Source of the DNA: Bacillus sp. JCM 19034
Lineage (GTDB): Bacteria > Bacillota > Bacilli > Bacillales > Bacillaceae_D
NCBI RefSeq assembly: GCF_001310635.1
Contig: NZ_BAXR01000002.1
Location: 248,001 to 312,000 of the forward strand
Direction: 5' to 3'
Length of the DNA: 64,000 nt
Shown here one piece after another: positions 26,366 to 36,789 of this stretch. The stretch's first letter is position 1. Every line of letters begins with the position of its first letter. The notes below the pieces were generated by a model. The model saw nothing but the letters and a program-made list of their open reading frames with translations. It did no database searches and had not been told where the DNA came from. The position numbers were made by a program, and so were the translations under genes.

Positions 26366-26866
26366 ATGGCAGAAATTACGTTTAAAAATAATCCGGTCAC
26401 ACTGCTTGGTACGGAAGTGAAGGTTGGGGAGAAGGCTCCGGATTTCAAAGTATTGGCAAACGACCTATCTGAAATCACGTTAGCTGATTCAAAAGGATCT
26501 GTACGATTAATAAGTGTAATCCCATCAATTGATACGGGTGTGTGTGATCAGCAAACACGGACGTTTAATGAAGACGCAGCATCATTAGATAATGTACAAG
26601 TATTAACGGTAAGTGTTGACCTTCCATTTGCCCAAAAGCGTTGGTGTGCAGCAGCAGGAATTGAAAATGTACAAACGTTATCTGATCATCGCGATCTTTC
26701 TTTTGGACATGCATACGGTGTAGCAATTGAAGAGCTTCGCCTGTTAGCAAGAGCGGTGTTCGTAATTGATTCATCCGATACAATTGTGTACGTAGAATAT
26801 GTTTCAGAAGCTACGAACCATCCGAATTATGAAGCGGCTATCGAAGCAGCTAAATCAGCTAAGTAA
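26366..26866 (+). CDS. tpx: Thiol peroxidase
   Basis: 166-aa atypical 2-Cys peroxiredoxin. Peroxidatic Cys in [17 protein letters not shown] and resolving Cys in [27 protein letters not shown] is the family C-terminal strand. Reduces H2O2 and alkyl hydroperoxides using thioredoxin. Same position as B. subtilis tpx (ytgI) between ytfJ and ytxK. Confidence 0.97.
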   Translation: MAEITFKNNPVTLLGTEVKVGEKAPDFKVLANDLSEITLADSKGSVRLISVIPSIDTGVCDQQTRTFNEDAASLDNVQVLTVSVDLPFAQKRWCAAAGIENVQTLSDHRDLSFGHAYGVAIEELRLLARAVFVIDSSDTIVYVEYVSEATNHPNYEAAIEAAKSAK

Positions 26867-26883
26867 AAAGATTTAAAAAGCAA

Positions 26884-26918
26884 AGAAGGGTGTCTCATTA
26901 GAGGCATCCTTCTAGTTT
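26884..26918 (+). terminator. Terminator-like hairpin after tpx
   Basis: AGAAGG-G-TGTCTC / GAGGCA-T-CCTTCT stem, short T-rich tail. Confidence 0.6.
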
Positions 26919-26936
26919 GAAAGGGAAAGAATATAT

Positions 26937-27926
26937 ATGAATGATATGATAATTGAACAATTATATAGTTATTTCGACAAAAGTGCACAACATTTAACAG
27001 AAAAATCCTCTTTTACATATTTAGAAGGTATAGCAGAAGCTGGAGAAAATTTGTTTCAGAATCAAATAGTGCAAGAGCTTTCCGATGAGGATAAATTTGA
27101 ATTGCAACGGTTATTAAAAGGTGTAAATGAGCTTGTATATAATTCTGAAGATATGAGAAAAGCGTTACAATTAGTTATACTCAAAGGAATGAAAGGTGCA
27201 GTACAACCGCACCATTCAATGACTCCCGAAGCAGTCAGCTTGTTCATTCACTATTTGTTTAATAAGTTACTCGGTGGAAAAAAACAAGCATCAATACTTG
27301 ATTTAGCTACCGGATCTGGAAACCTGCTTTATACAGTTATCAACCATTCGAAAATACAAATAAATGCTCATGCATTTGAAGTTGATGAAACGTTATTAAA
27401 ACTCGCCTATGTTGGAGCTAATTTGCAAAAGAATGAAGTAAGTCTTTTCCATCAAGACAGTGTTGAACCTCTATCAATACCTAAAGTGGATATTGTTATA
27501 ACAGATTTACCAATTGGTTATTATCCAAAGGATGATATCGCGAAAACATATTCGTTGCGTGCTGAGGAAGGACATTCTTATATTCATCATTTGATGATTG
27601 AACAAGGATTGAAGCATGTAAAAGAAGGAGGATACCTTCTATTTTTAGTACCGAATTTCTTATTTGAAAATGATCAGTCAAAATCATTACATGATTATTT
27701 AAAGAAACAAGCCCATATTTTAGCCTTACTTCAGTTGCCACAATCAATGTTTTCGTCAGAACAATTTGCGAAGAGTATCTTTATTATTCAAAAAATAGGT
27801 GAGAAAACGACTTCGCCTCGTCAAGCTTTACTAGCTGAATTGCCTTCTTTTTCGAAACAAGAGGCGTTAGCCGATATGGTTCAAAGAATCAATAAATGGT
27901 TTGCAGAAGAATTGGGAATTATATAA
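26937..27926 (+). CDS. ytxK: YtxK, class I SAM-dependent methyltransferase-like protein
   Basis: 329 aa. The SAM-binding motif ASILDLATGSGNLLYTV and the region DIVITDLPIGYYP replace the NPPY-type catalytic motif of N6-adenine methyltransferases. The N-terminal MTPEAVSLFIHYLFNKL is also family-like. Target unknown. Lies directly upstream of ackA, as in B. subtilis. Confidence 0.92.
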   Translation: MNDMIIEQLYSYFDKSAQHLTEKSSFTYLEGIAEAGENLFQNQIVQELSDEDKFELQRLLKGVNELVYNSEDMRKALQLVILKGMKGAVQPHHSMTPEAVSLFIHYLFNKLLGGKKQASILDLATGSGNLLYTVINHSKIQINAHAFEVDETLLKLAYVGANLQKNEVSLFHQDSVEPLSIPKVDIVITDLPIGYYPKDDIAKTYSLRAEEGHSYIHHLMIEQGLKHVKEGGYLLFLVPNFLFENDQSKSLHDYLKKQAHILALLQLPQSMFSSEQFAKSIFIIQKIGEKTTSPRQALLAELPSFSKQEALADMVQRINKWFAEELGII

Positions 27927-27931
27927 TTGTT

Positions 27932-27963
27932 AAAGCCTAGCTTTTTTTAAGCTAGGTTTTTTG
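27932..27963 (+). terminator. Rho-independent terminator after ytxK
   Basis: CCTAGCTT / AAGCTAGG stem followed by TTTTTTG. Confidence 0.8.
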
Positions 27964-28124
27964 TAATAAATGAAAAGGGATACAATGTAAAGAAATATTA
28001 ATTTGTAAGAGTATTCATTTCTGAATTGTTCGAATATGAGAGAGAATGGCCGTTTTTACTTGAAATAAGCCTTACTCGGTGCTTAAATGAATATGACCTA
28101 TTTACAAAGGAGCGGTTAATAAGA

Positions 28125-29311
28125 ATGTCAAATATTTTAGCAATTAATGCAGGAAGCTCTTCTTTAAAATTTCAACTTTTAACGATGCCTGAAGAGGAAG
28201 TTGTAACAAAAGGGTTAGTCGAGCGTATTGGACTTGATCAAGGTGTCTTTACGATTGAAGTGAATGGAAAAAAGCATTCGGACACATTAAATATTCCTGA
28301 CCATGCTGAGGCGGTCAAAATTTTACTTGATAAATTAACGTCACTTGGAATTATTGAATCCTTAGATGAAATAGACGGAATTGGACATCGTGTCGTTCAC
28401 GGTGGAGAAAAGTTTAACGATTCAGTACTAATTACTGATGAAGTCTGCAAGGGATTGAAGATGTCTCAGAACTTGCACCTCTTCATAATCCAGCAAATAT
28501 TGTAGGAATTAATGCTTTTAAAGAGGTGCTGCCAAATGTCCCAGCGGTAGCCGTATTTGATACAGCATTTCATCAAACAATGCCTGAATCCTCTTACTTA
28601 TATAGCTTGCCTTATGACTATTACAAAAAGTATGGAATACGGAAATATGGATTCCACGGCACTTCTCATAAATATGTATCAGAGAGAGCAGCTGAGCTTT
28701 TAGGGCGACCTATTGAACAATTGAGATTATTATCATGTCACTTAGGTAATGGGGCTAGTATTGCTGCGATAGAAGGCGGAAAGTCAATTGATACGTCAAT
28801 GGGTTTTACCCCACTTGCTGGGGTAACGATGGGGACACGATCAGGAAATATTGATCCGGCACTCATTCCTTACATTATGGATAAGACGAATCAAGATGCC
28901 AATCAAGTATTAGAAACATTAAATAAACGTAGTGGCTTGTTAGGAGTATCGGGTTTTTCAAGTGATTTACGTGATATTGTTAATAAAGCTGAGGAAGGTA
29001 ATGCACGTGCACAATTGGCCTTAGACGTTTTTACGTCACGTATTCATAAATATATTGGTTCATATGCAGCACGAATGAGCGGAGTTGATGCAATTATTTT
29101 TACAGCAGGTATTGGTGAAAATAGTGACGTTATTCGAGCTCAAGTATTAAAAGGCCTAGAATTTATGGGAGTATATTGGGATCCTGCCTTAAATCAAGTT
29201 AGAGGTCAAGAAGCTTTCATTAATTACCCACATTCACCTGTAAAAGTGTTAATTATTCCAACTAATGAAGAGGTTATGATTGCACGTGATACAGTACGGT
29301 TAGCAAAATAA
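28125..29311 (+). CDS. ackA: Acetate kinase, one frameshift
   Basis: Converts acetyl phosphate and ADP to acetate and ATP (reversibly). Starts [19 protein letters not shown] at ATG 28125 with AAAGGAG upstream. Motifs [54 protein letters not shown] and FTAGIGENS. The frame breaks near 28455; one G missing after AAGG gives [20 protein letters not shown], joining the two parts. About 396 aa. Confidence 0.96.
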
Positions 29312-29324
29312 TCTTTTGTATAGG

Positions 29325-29378
29325 AGAGGTTATATGAAGAGTCAATTCACGCTCTTCATATAACCTCTTCTTTCTTTG
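29325..29378 (+). terminator. Strong Rho-independent terminator after ackA
   Basis: 17-bp perfect stem AGAGGTTATATGAAGAG and its complement, followed by a T-rich tail. Confidence 0.85.
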
Positions 29379-29436
29379 CTCATTTTTACATACAATAGAA
29401 CATAGTACTCAAATCACATTTGAGGGGGAGTAAGGA

Positions 29437-30381
29437 ATGATGTCAGCATGGAGTGAAGGAGAGATCATTGTTGATTTCTTTTATATCCGCGAACGTGAAA
29501 TCAAGCAAGCATCTAATGGGAGTGATTATGCTACTTTTCAATTAGAGCGTAACTTACAACGTATTCCTGCAATTTTATGGGATTTAACAAATGAGCAGGC
29601 AAAGCAGTTTGAACGCCATGCGGTCGTAAAAGTAGAAGCAACGGTTGGTTTTTATCGTGGTCAGAAACAGCTTTCGATTCAGCGGATGCGTTTAGCTACG
29701 AAAGAAGACCAAATCAGAGTTGCCGATTTATTGTCTCGTGATGGTGTTGATCGAGAAGAGTTATGGCATGAGTTAAGATTATATATGGAAGAGATTGAAT
29801 CAGACGTTTTAAGGAAAATAATTAAAGAAATTTTTGGACATAAATCATTTAGAGACCGGTTTACAACAATTCCAGCTGCAAAGATGTACCATCATGCTTA
29901 TTATGCGGGTTTGCTTGAACAAGTTGTTCAATTAGCGAGAAGTGCTTGGCAATTATTGCAGGTTTATCCTCATCTCAATAAAGATATTGTTATTACGACA
30001 TGTTTGTTACATGATATAGGTAAGACGAAAGCATTTTTAGATGCGACAGCTCCGGAATTAACAGATGAGGGTGAATTCTTTGGTTATGTATCACTTAGTC
30101 TAGAAATGATAACAGAGGCTGCTTGCCGTGCTAATCTTGATCTAAATATTTTCGAACTTATGGCTGTAAAGCATTGTATTGCTAGTCAATTTGGTGAAGT
30201 CAGTCAAGGATATGGAAGTACAGCTTCACCAAAAACAGCAGAAGCGATTTTCTTTTCGTCTTTAAAACAAATGAATACACAGCTAAATAATGTGTCAATG
30301 ACCCAAGAGCAATCTTCTGAGAGATGGGTGTATTCGCCAATGTTAAAAAGGAGATTGTTTACGAAAAAGGAAAAGGAGTAG
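29437..30381 (+). CDS. YhaM-like 3'-5' exoribonuclease (OB-fold plus HD domain)
   Basis: 314 aa. An N-terminal OB-fold (SEGEIIVDFFYIREREIKQA; SDYATFQLERNLQ) is followed by an HD phosphohydrolase-type domain with MYHHAYYAGLLEQVVQLA and TCLLHDIGKTKAF. This is the architecture of YhaM, a Mn-dependent 3'-5' exoribonuclease of Firmicutes. The product differs from a canonical YhaM, so it may be a paralogue with a different substrate. Followed after 7 bp by an EcsC-like gene; note that B. subtilis yhaM lies close to ecsC. Confidence 0.8.
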   Translation: MMSAWSEGEIIVDFFYIREREIKQASNGSDYATFQLERNLQRIPAILWDLTNEQAKQFERHAVVKVEATVGFYRGQKQLSIQRMRLATKEDQIRVADLLSRDGVDREELWHELRLYMEEIESDVLRKIIKEIFGHKSFRDRFTTIPAAKMYHHAYYAGLLEQVVQLARSAWQLLQVYPHLNKDIVITTCLLHDIGKTKAFLDATAPELTDEGEFFGYVSLSLEMITEAACRANLDLNIFELMAVKHCIASQFGEVSQGYGSTASPKTAEAIFFSSLKQMNTQLNNVSMTQEQSSERWVYSPMLKRRLFTKKEKE

Positions 30382-30388
30382 ATGAACA

Positions 30389-31195
30389 TTGAAACAGCAA
30401 TGGGATGAGCTAGAGCGTTGGGAACAGTGCTTTTTTGAAGGAAACCAATCTGAACTAGTTATGTTATATGACGTTTGGCAAGAAAACTGGTTGAGTAAAT
30501 TGAATGACAAAAGAAAACGTCAATTTCTTGTATTAGTAGAAAGCGGTATCGTTCATTTACATTCTGCACTTTTGCATAATCGTTCGTTTGAAGATGTGGT
30601 GCAACGTATTATTACGCAAGCTCGTATTTTCAAACCTACTCTCTCAACTGCAGAAGAAATGAAACAACTGTCCCTTGAACAAACAAACTATTTGGCTGAG
30701 CAAGCTATGGCAAAGCAGCGCCTTCTGTCTTTAGGACAAGGAGGTGTTACTGGACTAGGTGGATTCGTCCTACTAGCTGCTGATTTACCTGCGTTAATGG
30801 CGATCCAGCTTCGTTCACTGCAGCAATTAGCTTTTATCTACGGTTATGACCCTCGTCATCCGATGGAACAAATGCTTATGTTGAAGTTACTACATGTTGC
30901 AACTGTGCCGAAACATTATCAACGAGCAGAATGGGACAAGCTTATTGAAGATTGTCAGCTACATCAGCAAGCAATCTTTTATGAGGGGGATGATGCAATT
31001 TTCCATGAAGGGTGGTTACAGCAGCTTACAACTCAATTAGCGAAGGGATTTCTTATTGCATTTATGAGAAAAAAGACGGTTCAAAGCGTTCCTTTGTTAG
31101 GGATTGTAATAGGAGCTGGTTCGAATTATCTTTTTACAAAGCAAGTAATTGAAGTGGCGAAACATTTTTATACAAAAAGAAGACTTCTAGAATGA
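30389..31195 (+). CDS. EcsC-family protein
   Basis: 268 aa. The central segment LGQGGVTGLGGFVLLAADLP followed by ALMAIQLRSLQQLAFIYGYD is the EcsC-family core. TTG start at 30389 is supported by AAGGAG 10 nt upstream and by close coupling to the YhaM-like gene. A C-terminal region of hydrophobic character (VPLLGIVIGAGSNYLF) suggests membrane association. Function unknown; family members occur next to ABC transporters and proteases. Confidence 0.75.
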   Translation: MKQQWDELERWEQCFFEGNQSELVMLYDVWQENWLSKLNDKRKRQFLVLVESGIVHLHSALLHNRSFEDVVQRIITQARIFKPTLSTAEEMKQLSLEQTNYLAEQAMAKQRLLSLGQGGVTGLGGFVLLAADLPALMAIQLRSLQQLAFIYGYDPRHPMEQMLMLKLLHVATVPKHYQRAEWDKLIEDCQLHQQAIFYEGDDAIFHEGWLQQLTTQLAKGFLIAFMRKKTVQSVPLLGIVIGAGSNYLFTKQVIEVAKHFYTKRRLLE

Positions 31196-31206
31196 GAGTG
31201 AAATTT

Positions 31207-31266
31207 AGGAGCACTATGCGGAGCGGTTATTTTTCGAATGAAAATAAAGCAAGGCCAGTGCTCTTT
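31207..31266. repeat. Hairpin repeat GAGCACT…AGTGCTC (copy A)
   Basis: Outer arms GGAGCACT / AGTGCTC enclose about 45 nt. On the reverse strand the left part resembles the element at 39103-39158 (GAGCACTGGC, then TTATTTT). It may double as the terminator of the EcsC operon. Confidence 0.4.
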
Positions 31267-31297
31267 CAAATTTCATATTGATTATATAATGTAGCTT

Positions 31298-31594
31298 TCA
31301 TATGGCAGGAGACTGTCTAAACCATATCCACAAATCATTAATAATCGATGCTAGCTCAGCCATTTCTTCATTTAATCGACAACATGTTTCAAAATCCTCT
31401 TCGTCGGATAGCTGAAGATGGACAATTCGTATTTTTTCCTCAAATTCTTTCACACGATCTGGAATGGTTCCACGTATTTCTTCCCATTTCTTTAATGTAA
31501 CATCTTTTATCTTATAATCGAGTGCGTCCCAGCTTTGTTCAAAAAGGGGAAGCTCTATACCTAAACGGCGATCGTATATAAATTGGACAGACAA
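31298..31594 (-). CDS. Unidentified 98-aa protein
   Basis: MSVQFIYDRRLGIELPLFEQ, then SWDALDYKIKDVTLKKWEEI and ending DLWIWFRQSPAI. Soluble, acidic, probably helical, with no motif recognised. TTG 31594 is chosen because GAGGTG lies 6-7 nt upstream; the GTG at 31603 overlaps that site. Conserved position upstream of argG is plausible for Bacillus, but the family is not recognised. Confidence 0.6.
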   Translation of the reverse strand: MSVQFIYDRRLGIELPLFEQSWDALDYKIKDVTLKKWEEIRGTIPDRVKEFEEKIRIVHLQLSDEEDFETCCRLNEEMAELASIINDLWIWFRQSPAI

Positions 31595-31705
31595 CTTTAT
31601 CACCTCATATGTATATGATAGCGTTGAATCCTATTATAGCAAATAAATTCATTCAAAAAAGATACAATAAATACTTGCCAAAATGAACGTTGCCTGTTAA
31701 AGTAA

Positions 31706-31720
31706 TGAATATTAATAAGA
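31706..31720. promoter_or_regulatory. Possible ARG box (distal)
   Basis: TGAATATTAATAAGA resembles half of the ArgR/AhrC operator; it pairs with the better site at 31803. Confidence 0.35.
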
Positions 31721-31802
31721 TTTATCGATAGGTTTATGCATGACTTTTGCGTTTGATTCAAGCGCTCCTTTTTTTGAATACAAATGTATAAAAATAATAT
31801 AT

Positions 31803-31818
31803 TGAGTATTAATATTCA
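31803..31818. promoter_or_regulatory. ARG box upstream of argG
   Basis: TGAGTATTAATATTCA is a near-perfect palindrome matching the ArgR/AhrC operator pattern (T-AT-A-T-AT-A rich, 16-18 bp), 17 bp upstream of the argG start. Arginine repression of argGH is inferred. Confidence 0.55.
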
Positions 31819-31834
31819 TTGGGGGAATGAGAAG

Positions 31835-33045
31835 ATGAGTAAGGAAAAAGTAGTTTTAGCTTATTCTGGTGGTTTGGATACATCTGTAGCGATTAAATGG
31901 TTGGCTGATCAAGGCTATGATGTTATTGCAGTTGGATTAGATGTTGGGGAAGGAAAGGATCTAGATTTTGTAAAACAAAAAGCACTTGATGTAGGTGCGA
32001 TTGAATCATACTCGATTGATGCGAAAAAGGAATTTGCTGAGGATTTTGTTTTACCTGCTTTACAAGCACATACGATGTATGAAGATAAGTATCCACTCGT
32101 ATCAGCTTTATCTCGTCCACTTATTTCAAAAAAGTTAGTAGAAATTGCTGAAAAAGCAGGTGCTACTGCCGTTGCTCATGGTTGTACTGGGAAAGGAAAC
32201 GACCAAGTGCGTTTTGAAGTTTCGATTCAAGCATTAAATCCTGATTTGAAAGTATTGGCTCCAGTTCGTGAATGGGGTTGGTCTCGTGATGAGGAGATTG
32301 AATATGCAAAGAAGAATAATGTTCCGATTCCGATTGATCTTGATAATCCATATTCTGTTGACCAAAATTTATGGGGTCGTGCCAATGAATGTGGAATTTT
32401 AGAAGACCCTTGGGCGACACCGCCAGAAGGGGCATACGAGCTGACTGCTCCAATTGAACAAACACCTGATGAGCCAGAATATATTGAAATTGCTTTTGAA
32501 CAAGGAGTTCCAGTTTCAGTTAATGGTAAGAAGTATGAATTAGATGATTTAATTCTTCAATTGAATCAAATTGCTGGTAAGCATGGTGTCGGACGTATTG
32601 ATCATGTTGAGAACCGTCTAGTTGGTATTAAATCACGTGAAGTGTATGAGTGCCTGGTGCGATGACATTGATTAAGGCACATAAAGAGCTTGAAGATATT
32701 ACATTAACGAAAGAAGTGGCACATTTCAAACCGATCGTATCACAAAAGTTATCTGAAGTTATTTATAATGGACTTTGGTTCTCGCCAATTCGAGATGCAC
32801 TTCAAGCATTTTTACAAGAAACACAAAAAACAGTAACAGGCGTTGTACGTGTTAAGCTATTTAAAGGGCATGCGATTGTAGAAGGACGTAAATCACCATA
32901 TTCTCTATACAATGAAAAGCTTGCAACGTATTCAACGGATGATGAGTTTGATCATAGTGCAGCTGTTGGCTTTATTTCATTGTGGGGATTATCAACGAAA
33001 GTCAATAGTAAAGTCAACAAGGAAAAGAAGGAGGTTAATCAATAG
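31835..33045 (+). CDS. argG: Argininosuccinate synthase, one frameshift
   Basis: Joins citrulline and aspartate using [23 protein letters not shown] holds the PP-loop; [17 protein letters not shown] and [17 protein letters not shown] are family signatures. The frame breaks at 32651-32653: one C missing in TGCCTGG gives [20 protein letters not shown], and the second part ends KKEVNQ. About 403 aa. ATG 31835 follows GGGGGAATGAGAAG. The stop overlaps the argH start. Confidence 0.96.
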
Positions 33046-34430
33046 TGTCAAAGCTTTGGGGTGGACGCTTTACAAAAACGGCTGAAGAGTGGGTCGATGC
33101 CTTTGGGGCATCGATCGGCTTCGATCAAGCATTAGTGAATGAAGACATAGAAGGAAGTATTGCCCATGTAACAATGCTTGGTAAGTGTGGCGTTCTTCCA
33201 AAGGATGAGGTTGAACAAATTAAGAACGGTCTACTCGTCCTACGTGAAAAAGCGGCTAAAGGAGAACTGGAATTTTCTGTGCAACAGGAAGATATCCATC
33301 TTAATTTAGAGAAGCATTTAATTGATGAGATAGGCCCCGTTGGAGGAAAATTACATACGGGCAGAAGTCGTAATGATCAAGTAGCGACAGATATGCATCT
33401 CTATTTGCGTAATCAAACGAAAGAAATAATGGCTGGATTAAAGAAGCTTCAGCAAGCTCTTGTATTACAAGCAAGTGAGCATGTTGAGACACTGATCCCA
33501 GGATATACTCATCTACAACGGGCACAGCCGGTTTCTTTTGCTCACCATTTATTAGCTTATTTTTGGATGTTAGAAAGAGATTATGGACGATTAGAGGATA
33601 GCTTTAAGCGTGTCAATGTTTCTCCATTAGGTGCTGGTGCACTTGCCGGTACAACTTTCCCGATTAATCGCCATTATTCTGCTGAGCTGTTAGGGTTCGA
33701 TGATATTTACTATAATAGCTTAGATGCAGTAAGTGACCGAGATTTTATTGTTGAATTTTTAAGTGCATCCTCCATGATCATGATGCATTTATCACGTCTT
33801 TGTGAAGAGCTTATCTTATGGTCAACACAAGAGTTTCAGTTCATAGAAATGGATGATTCATTTGCAACTGGCAGCAGTATAATGCCTCAAAAGAAAAATC
33901 CAGATATGGCCGAGTTAATTCGTGGAAAAACAGGTCGAGTATATGGTCATTTGTTCTCTTTATTAACGACATTAAAAGGATTACCTCTAGCGTATAATAA
34001 AGATATGCAAGAAGATAAAGAAGGTATGTTTGATACAGTTGAAACAGTGAAGGGATCTTTAAATATTTTTGCCGGCATGATTGAAACGATGACCGTTAAT
34101 GTAGAAAGAATGGAAAAAGCAGTTCATAATGATTTCTCAAATGCGACAGAGCTAGCTGATTATTTAGCGACTAAAGGAATGCCATTCCGTCAAGCACACG
34201 AAGTGGTTGGAAAGCTTGTTTTAGTTGCCATTCAAAAAGGTGTGTTCCTCCTTGATTTGCCATTTTCCGATTATCAAGAAGCGAGTGATTTGTTTGACGA
34301 AGATATTTATGAAGTTCTAAATCCAAAGACCGTTGTAGAAAGAAGAAACAGTGCTGGCGGAACTGGATTTGAGCAAGTGAGAGTGTCATTAGAGAAAGCG
34401 AAGGAACTTTTAGTACCCTCACATAAATAG
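33045..34430 (+). CDS. argH: Argininosuccinate lyase
   Basis: Splits argininosuccinate to arginine and fumarate. 461 aa from GTG 33045 (TAGTG overlap with argG). It opens [20 protein letters not shown]. The fumarase/aspartase signature [15 protein letters not shown] and [12 protein letters not shown] are present, and [18 protein letters not shown] holds the catalytic His. Confidence 0.98.
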   Translation: MSKLWGGRFTKTAEEWVDAFGASIGFDQALVNEDIEGSIAHVTMLGKCGVLPKDEVEQIKNGLLVLREKAAKGELEFSVQQEDIHLNLEKHLIDEIGPVGGKLHTGRSRNDQVATDMHLYLRNQTKEIMAGLKKLQQALVLQASEHVETLIPGYTHLQRAQPVSFAHHLLAYFWMLERDYGRLEDSFKRVNVSPLGAGALAGTTFPINRHYSAELLGFDDIYYNSLDAVSDRDFIVEFLSASSMIMMHLSRLCEELILWSTQEFQFIEMDDSFATGSSIMPQKKNPDMAELIRGKTGRVYGHLFSLLTTLKGLPLAYNKDMQEDKEGMFDTVETVKGSLNIFAGMIETMTVNVERMEKAVHNDFSNATELADYLATKGMPFRQAHEVVGKLVLVAIQKGVFLLDLPFSDYQEASDLFDEDIYEVLNPKTVVERRNSAGGTGFEQVRVSLEKAKELLVPSHK

Positions 34431-34489
34431 TGATTGTTTGCCTCATACTAGATTTGAATGTAAAAGTCTATAAGGAGGCTAATGCACTA

Positions 34490-34642
34490 ATGAAGAAGGA
34501 GCATAAATTAACAAACGGTTCGTACGATCAACAAGGTGAGCAAGAAGTACGTCAATTGTTGCTTGATTCGTATAGTAATGGCACTTATGAGCAAAGACAT
34601 CTAGATGAGATGCAGCACCAATATGAAAAGATGAAGAAGTAG
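34490..34642 (+). CDS. Unidentified 50-aa soluble protein
   Basis: MKKEHKLTNGSYDQQGEQEV then RQLLLDSYSNGTYEQRHLDE and MQHQYEKMKK. Charged, probably helical. ATG 34490 has TAAGGAGG 11 nt upstream. Situated 59 bp after argH and before a strong terminator, so probably co-transcribed. No family recognised. Confidence 0.55.
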   Translation: MKKEHKLTNGSYDQQGEQEVRQLLLDSYSNGTYEQRHLDEMQHQYEKMKK

Positions 34643-34690
34643 AAAAGAATTCAAGGTGAGTTTAAGATGCTCGCCTTGAATTCTTTTAAG
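34643..34690 (+). terminator. Strong terminator after argGH operon
   Basis: 18-bp stem AAAAGAATTCAAGGTGAG / CTCGCCTTGAATTCTTTT with one wobble; A and T flanks make it bidirectional. Confidence 0.85.
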
Positions 34691-34937
34691 TTAAAGTTCA
34701 GTTGTTGTTCTGATATTTTTGTATCGAGTACTCTGGCTTTTGCTTCGATACAGTTTTTTATTGAAACGAGTATTTTATTGAACGAAATATTTGACCTGAA
34801 ATTAAGCGATTACTTAGACCTAATGGTGTGTCTAAATTTCTTAGTCCTAAATTAGCATCTTAAGGCAAACCTTCTTGCATAATAATGCTAAGCTAGTTCT
34901 TATGTTGGCAACGATCAATAGTTTCCCAACCCCTTCT

Positions 34938-35075
34938 TTAGTAATTATGTTTAATTGAATCATGCAGTCGCGTACTAAGCTTCTTTTTATTCTTTGCTAT
35001 AGTACGTGTTTTTTTACGAAAAGAAATAGTGAAGAAGAGAATACACCATGTTACCATTAAGCAAATATAGAGCAT
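34938..35075 (-). CDS. Small membrane protein, 45 aa
   Basis: ATG 35075 follows AGAAGGTG. MLYICLMVTWCILFFTISFR then KKTRTIAKNKKKLSTRLHDS and IKHNY. One transmembrane helix with a very basic cytoplasmic tail. Not recognised. Remaining parts of 34691-35340 show no other ORF with an RBS. Confidence 0.4.
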   Translation of the reverse strand: MLYICLMVTWCILFFTISFRKKTRTIAKNKKKLSTRLHDSIKHNY

Positions 35076-35340
35076 TTTGTTGCACCTTCTTTTTGTGGGA
35101 GATATAGCCTATTTCGTGATGTCATTAGGTTTATAGTACTGAAAACCACTTAAAAATCACTTAAACATGTATACAGGTGGTAATTTAAATATAATATGTA
35201 ATATATAGTATTATGGTACTAAAGGAAAAAGGTAGAGAATATGTTGCTAGTGATACTGAAGAGATTGATAAGGCGACTATATCGTATACCTAATGTATAA
35301 TATACCAAAAACTGCCTCATCCTAATAATGAGGTGATGAT

Positions 35341-35714
35341 ATGAAGAAATGTGTGATATGTCTCATAATCTTTTTTGCTTCATTAGTAGTACACACGTTG
35401 CTGCTAGTGGGACAGAGTTGATGAGTGCTTATTCTGTTCGAATAACGATGATTTCTGATGGTCAAGAATACGAATGGGAGTATGATAGTCCGGGGAAATA
35501 TGAATTTGAAAAAGGTTCTTCTGTGATGAAAGGCAAAGAGGCGAAAGAACAAGTCGAAGCCATCGTTTCTCAATTGCAAATTACTGAAAAACGTTCGATT
35601 GAGCAGTATGTTGAAAAAATGAAAGAGAAGTTCCCGCAAATGTCAAAATTAGATATTCGTTATATGAACAAAGAAGGTGAACTATTCACATGGGTATGGC
35701 CACAAGGTGAATAG
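35341..35714 (+). CDS. Secreted small protein, one frameshift
   Basis: ATG 35341 has GAGGTGATGAT upstream. MKKCVICLIIFFASLVV is a signal peptide. The frame then changes near 35390 (ACACACG, a dinucleotide repeat) into HVAASGTELMSAYSVRITMI and continues to GELFTWVWPQGE at 35714. Mature part about 100 aa, charged and Lys/Glu-rich, with VEKMKEKFPQMSKLDIRYM. Function unknown. Confidence 0.6.
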
Positions 35715-35738
35715 TACCATGATTATAGATTTACTATC

Positions 35739-35766
35739 GCCCTTAAAGGTATGTCCCTTTAAGGGC
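35739..35766. terminator. Stem-loop between the secreted protein gene and yitT-like gene
   Basis: GCCCTTAAAGG / CCTTTAAGGGC stem without a clear T run; a weak terminator at best. Confidence 0.4.
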
Positions 35767-35839
35767 ATTGAAATGTCCCTTTTCCCGCTACTGTTTCATT
35801 TTGTGGTAAAATGATCATAGTGGGAAAAGGAGCGGTTTT

Positions 35840-36685
35840 ATGCGTACATTGATTGATTATATTTTTCTAACTTTAGGTTCAGTTTGTGTAGCAGTTGGTC
35901 TTGAGTTAATATTAGCTCCAAATGGATTGGTCGATGGTGGCGTTACAGCACTAGCGATCATGGCCAATACGATATTTTCAATTCCAATTTGGATCGTGTT
36001 TATCGGTTTAAATATCCCGACTTTAATGTTTGCCGGAAGGTATATGGGTCGAAAGTTTGTTGTTCGCACATTATTTGCAAATGTTATTACTGCTGTTTCC
36101 CTTTGGTGGTTAGCCCCTTTTGCTGCTATCACCTCTTCAGAAGTATTAATTGTACTTTATGGTGGCTTAATGCTTGGTTTAGGAGTAGGTTTAGTTGTCA
36201 AGGCAGGAGGAGCTGTTGATGGTACTGAGATGATCGCAATATGGCTAAACCGTAAATTCCATATTCCAATCAGCACGTTCTTATTAGCCATTAACGCCGT
36301 CATTTTAACAGGAGCTGCTTTTGTTTTTACATTAGAACAAGCGATGTTTAGTGTTGCTGTTTTTTATATTGTTTCGAAAATGATTGATTTTATCATGGAT
36401 GGATTAAATCAAGCAAAGTCAGTGATGATTATTTCTGATCATCCACATAAAGTAGGCGAGCAGTTATTAAAGGAGTTAGATGTTTCGATAACGTACCTTT
36501 ACGGACAAGGTGGCTATACTGGTGATGAACGATTGATTATTTATTGTATAACAAATCGTTTTATGTACCCACGCTTGAAAGAGCTTGTTTTAAGTGTAGA
36601 TCCAGGTGCGGTTCTTGAAGCTTCGTTTGTTACGGAAACAGCTGGGGTAAAAAAAGCTACTTTTTTTCAAAGTAGAAATGGATGA
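35840..36685 (+). CDS. YitT-family membrane protein
   Basis: 281 aa. Five to six transmembrane helices in residues 1-180, including GLELILAPNGLVDGGVTALA and GLGVGLVVKAGGAVDGTEMI (the repeated GGxDG/GGAVDGTE signature), followed by a soluble DUF2179 domain (KSVMIISDHPHKVGEQLLKE; YTGDERLIIYCITNRF). Transporter-like; substrate unknown. Bacilli carry several paralogues, so no specific symbol is given. Confidence 0.88.
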   Translation: MRTLIDYIFLTLGSVCVAVGLELILAPNGLVDGGVTALAIMANTIFSIPIWIVFIGLNIPTLMFAGRYMGRKFVVRTLFANVITAVSLWWLAPFAAITSSEVLIVLYGGLMLGLGVGLVVKAGGAVDGTEMIAIWLNRKFHIPISTFLLAINAVILTGAAFVFTLEQAMFSVAVFYIVSKMIDFIMDGLNQAKSVMIISDHPHKVGEQLLKELDVSITYLYGQGGYTGDERLIIYCITNRFMYPRLKELVLSVDPGAVLEASFVTETAGVKKATFFQSRNG

Positions 36686-36789
36686 ACTGTAAGGCTAGTT
36701 GCTATTAAAATTATATTAAAATATAAAAGGAATTGTAATGATTAATATTGAAATTTGTAATGAAAGACTACTAGAAGGAGTGTGTAAAG

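Noticed and set aside
34667-34855. 62-codon ORF after argGH
   Set aside because: Begins inside the terminator stem and has no RBS.
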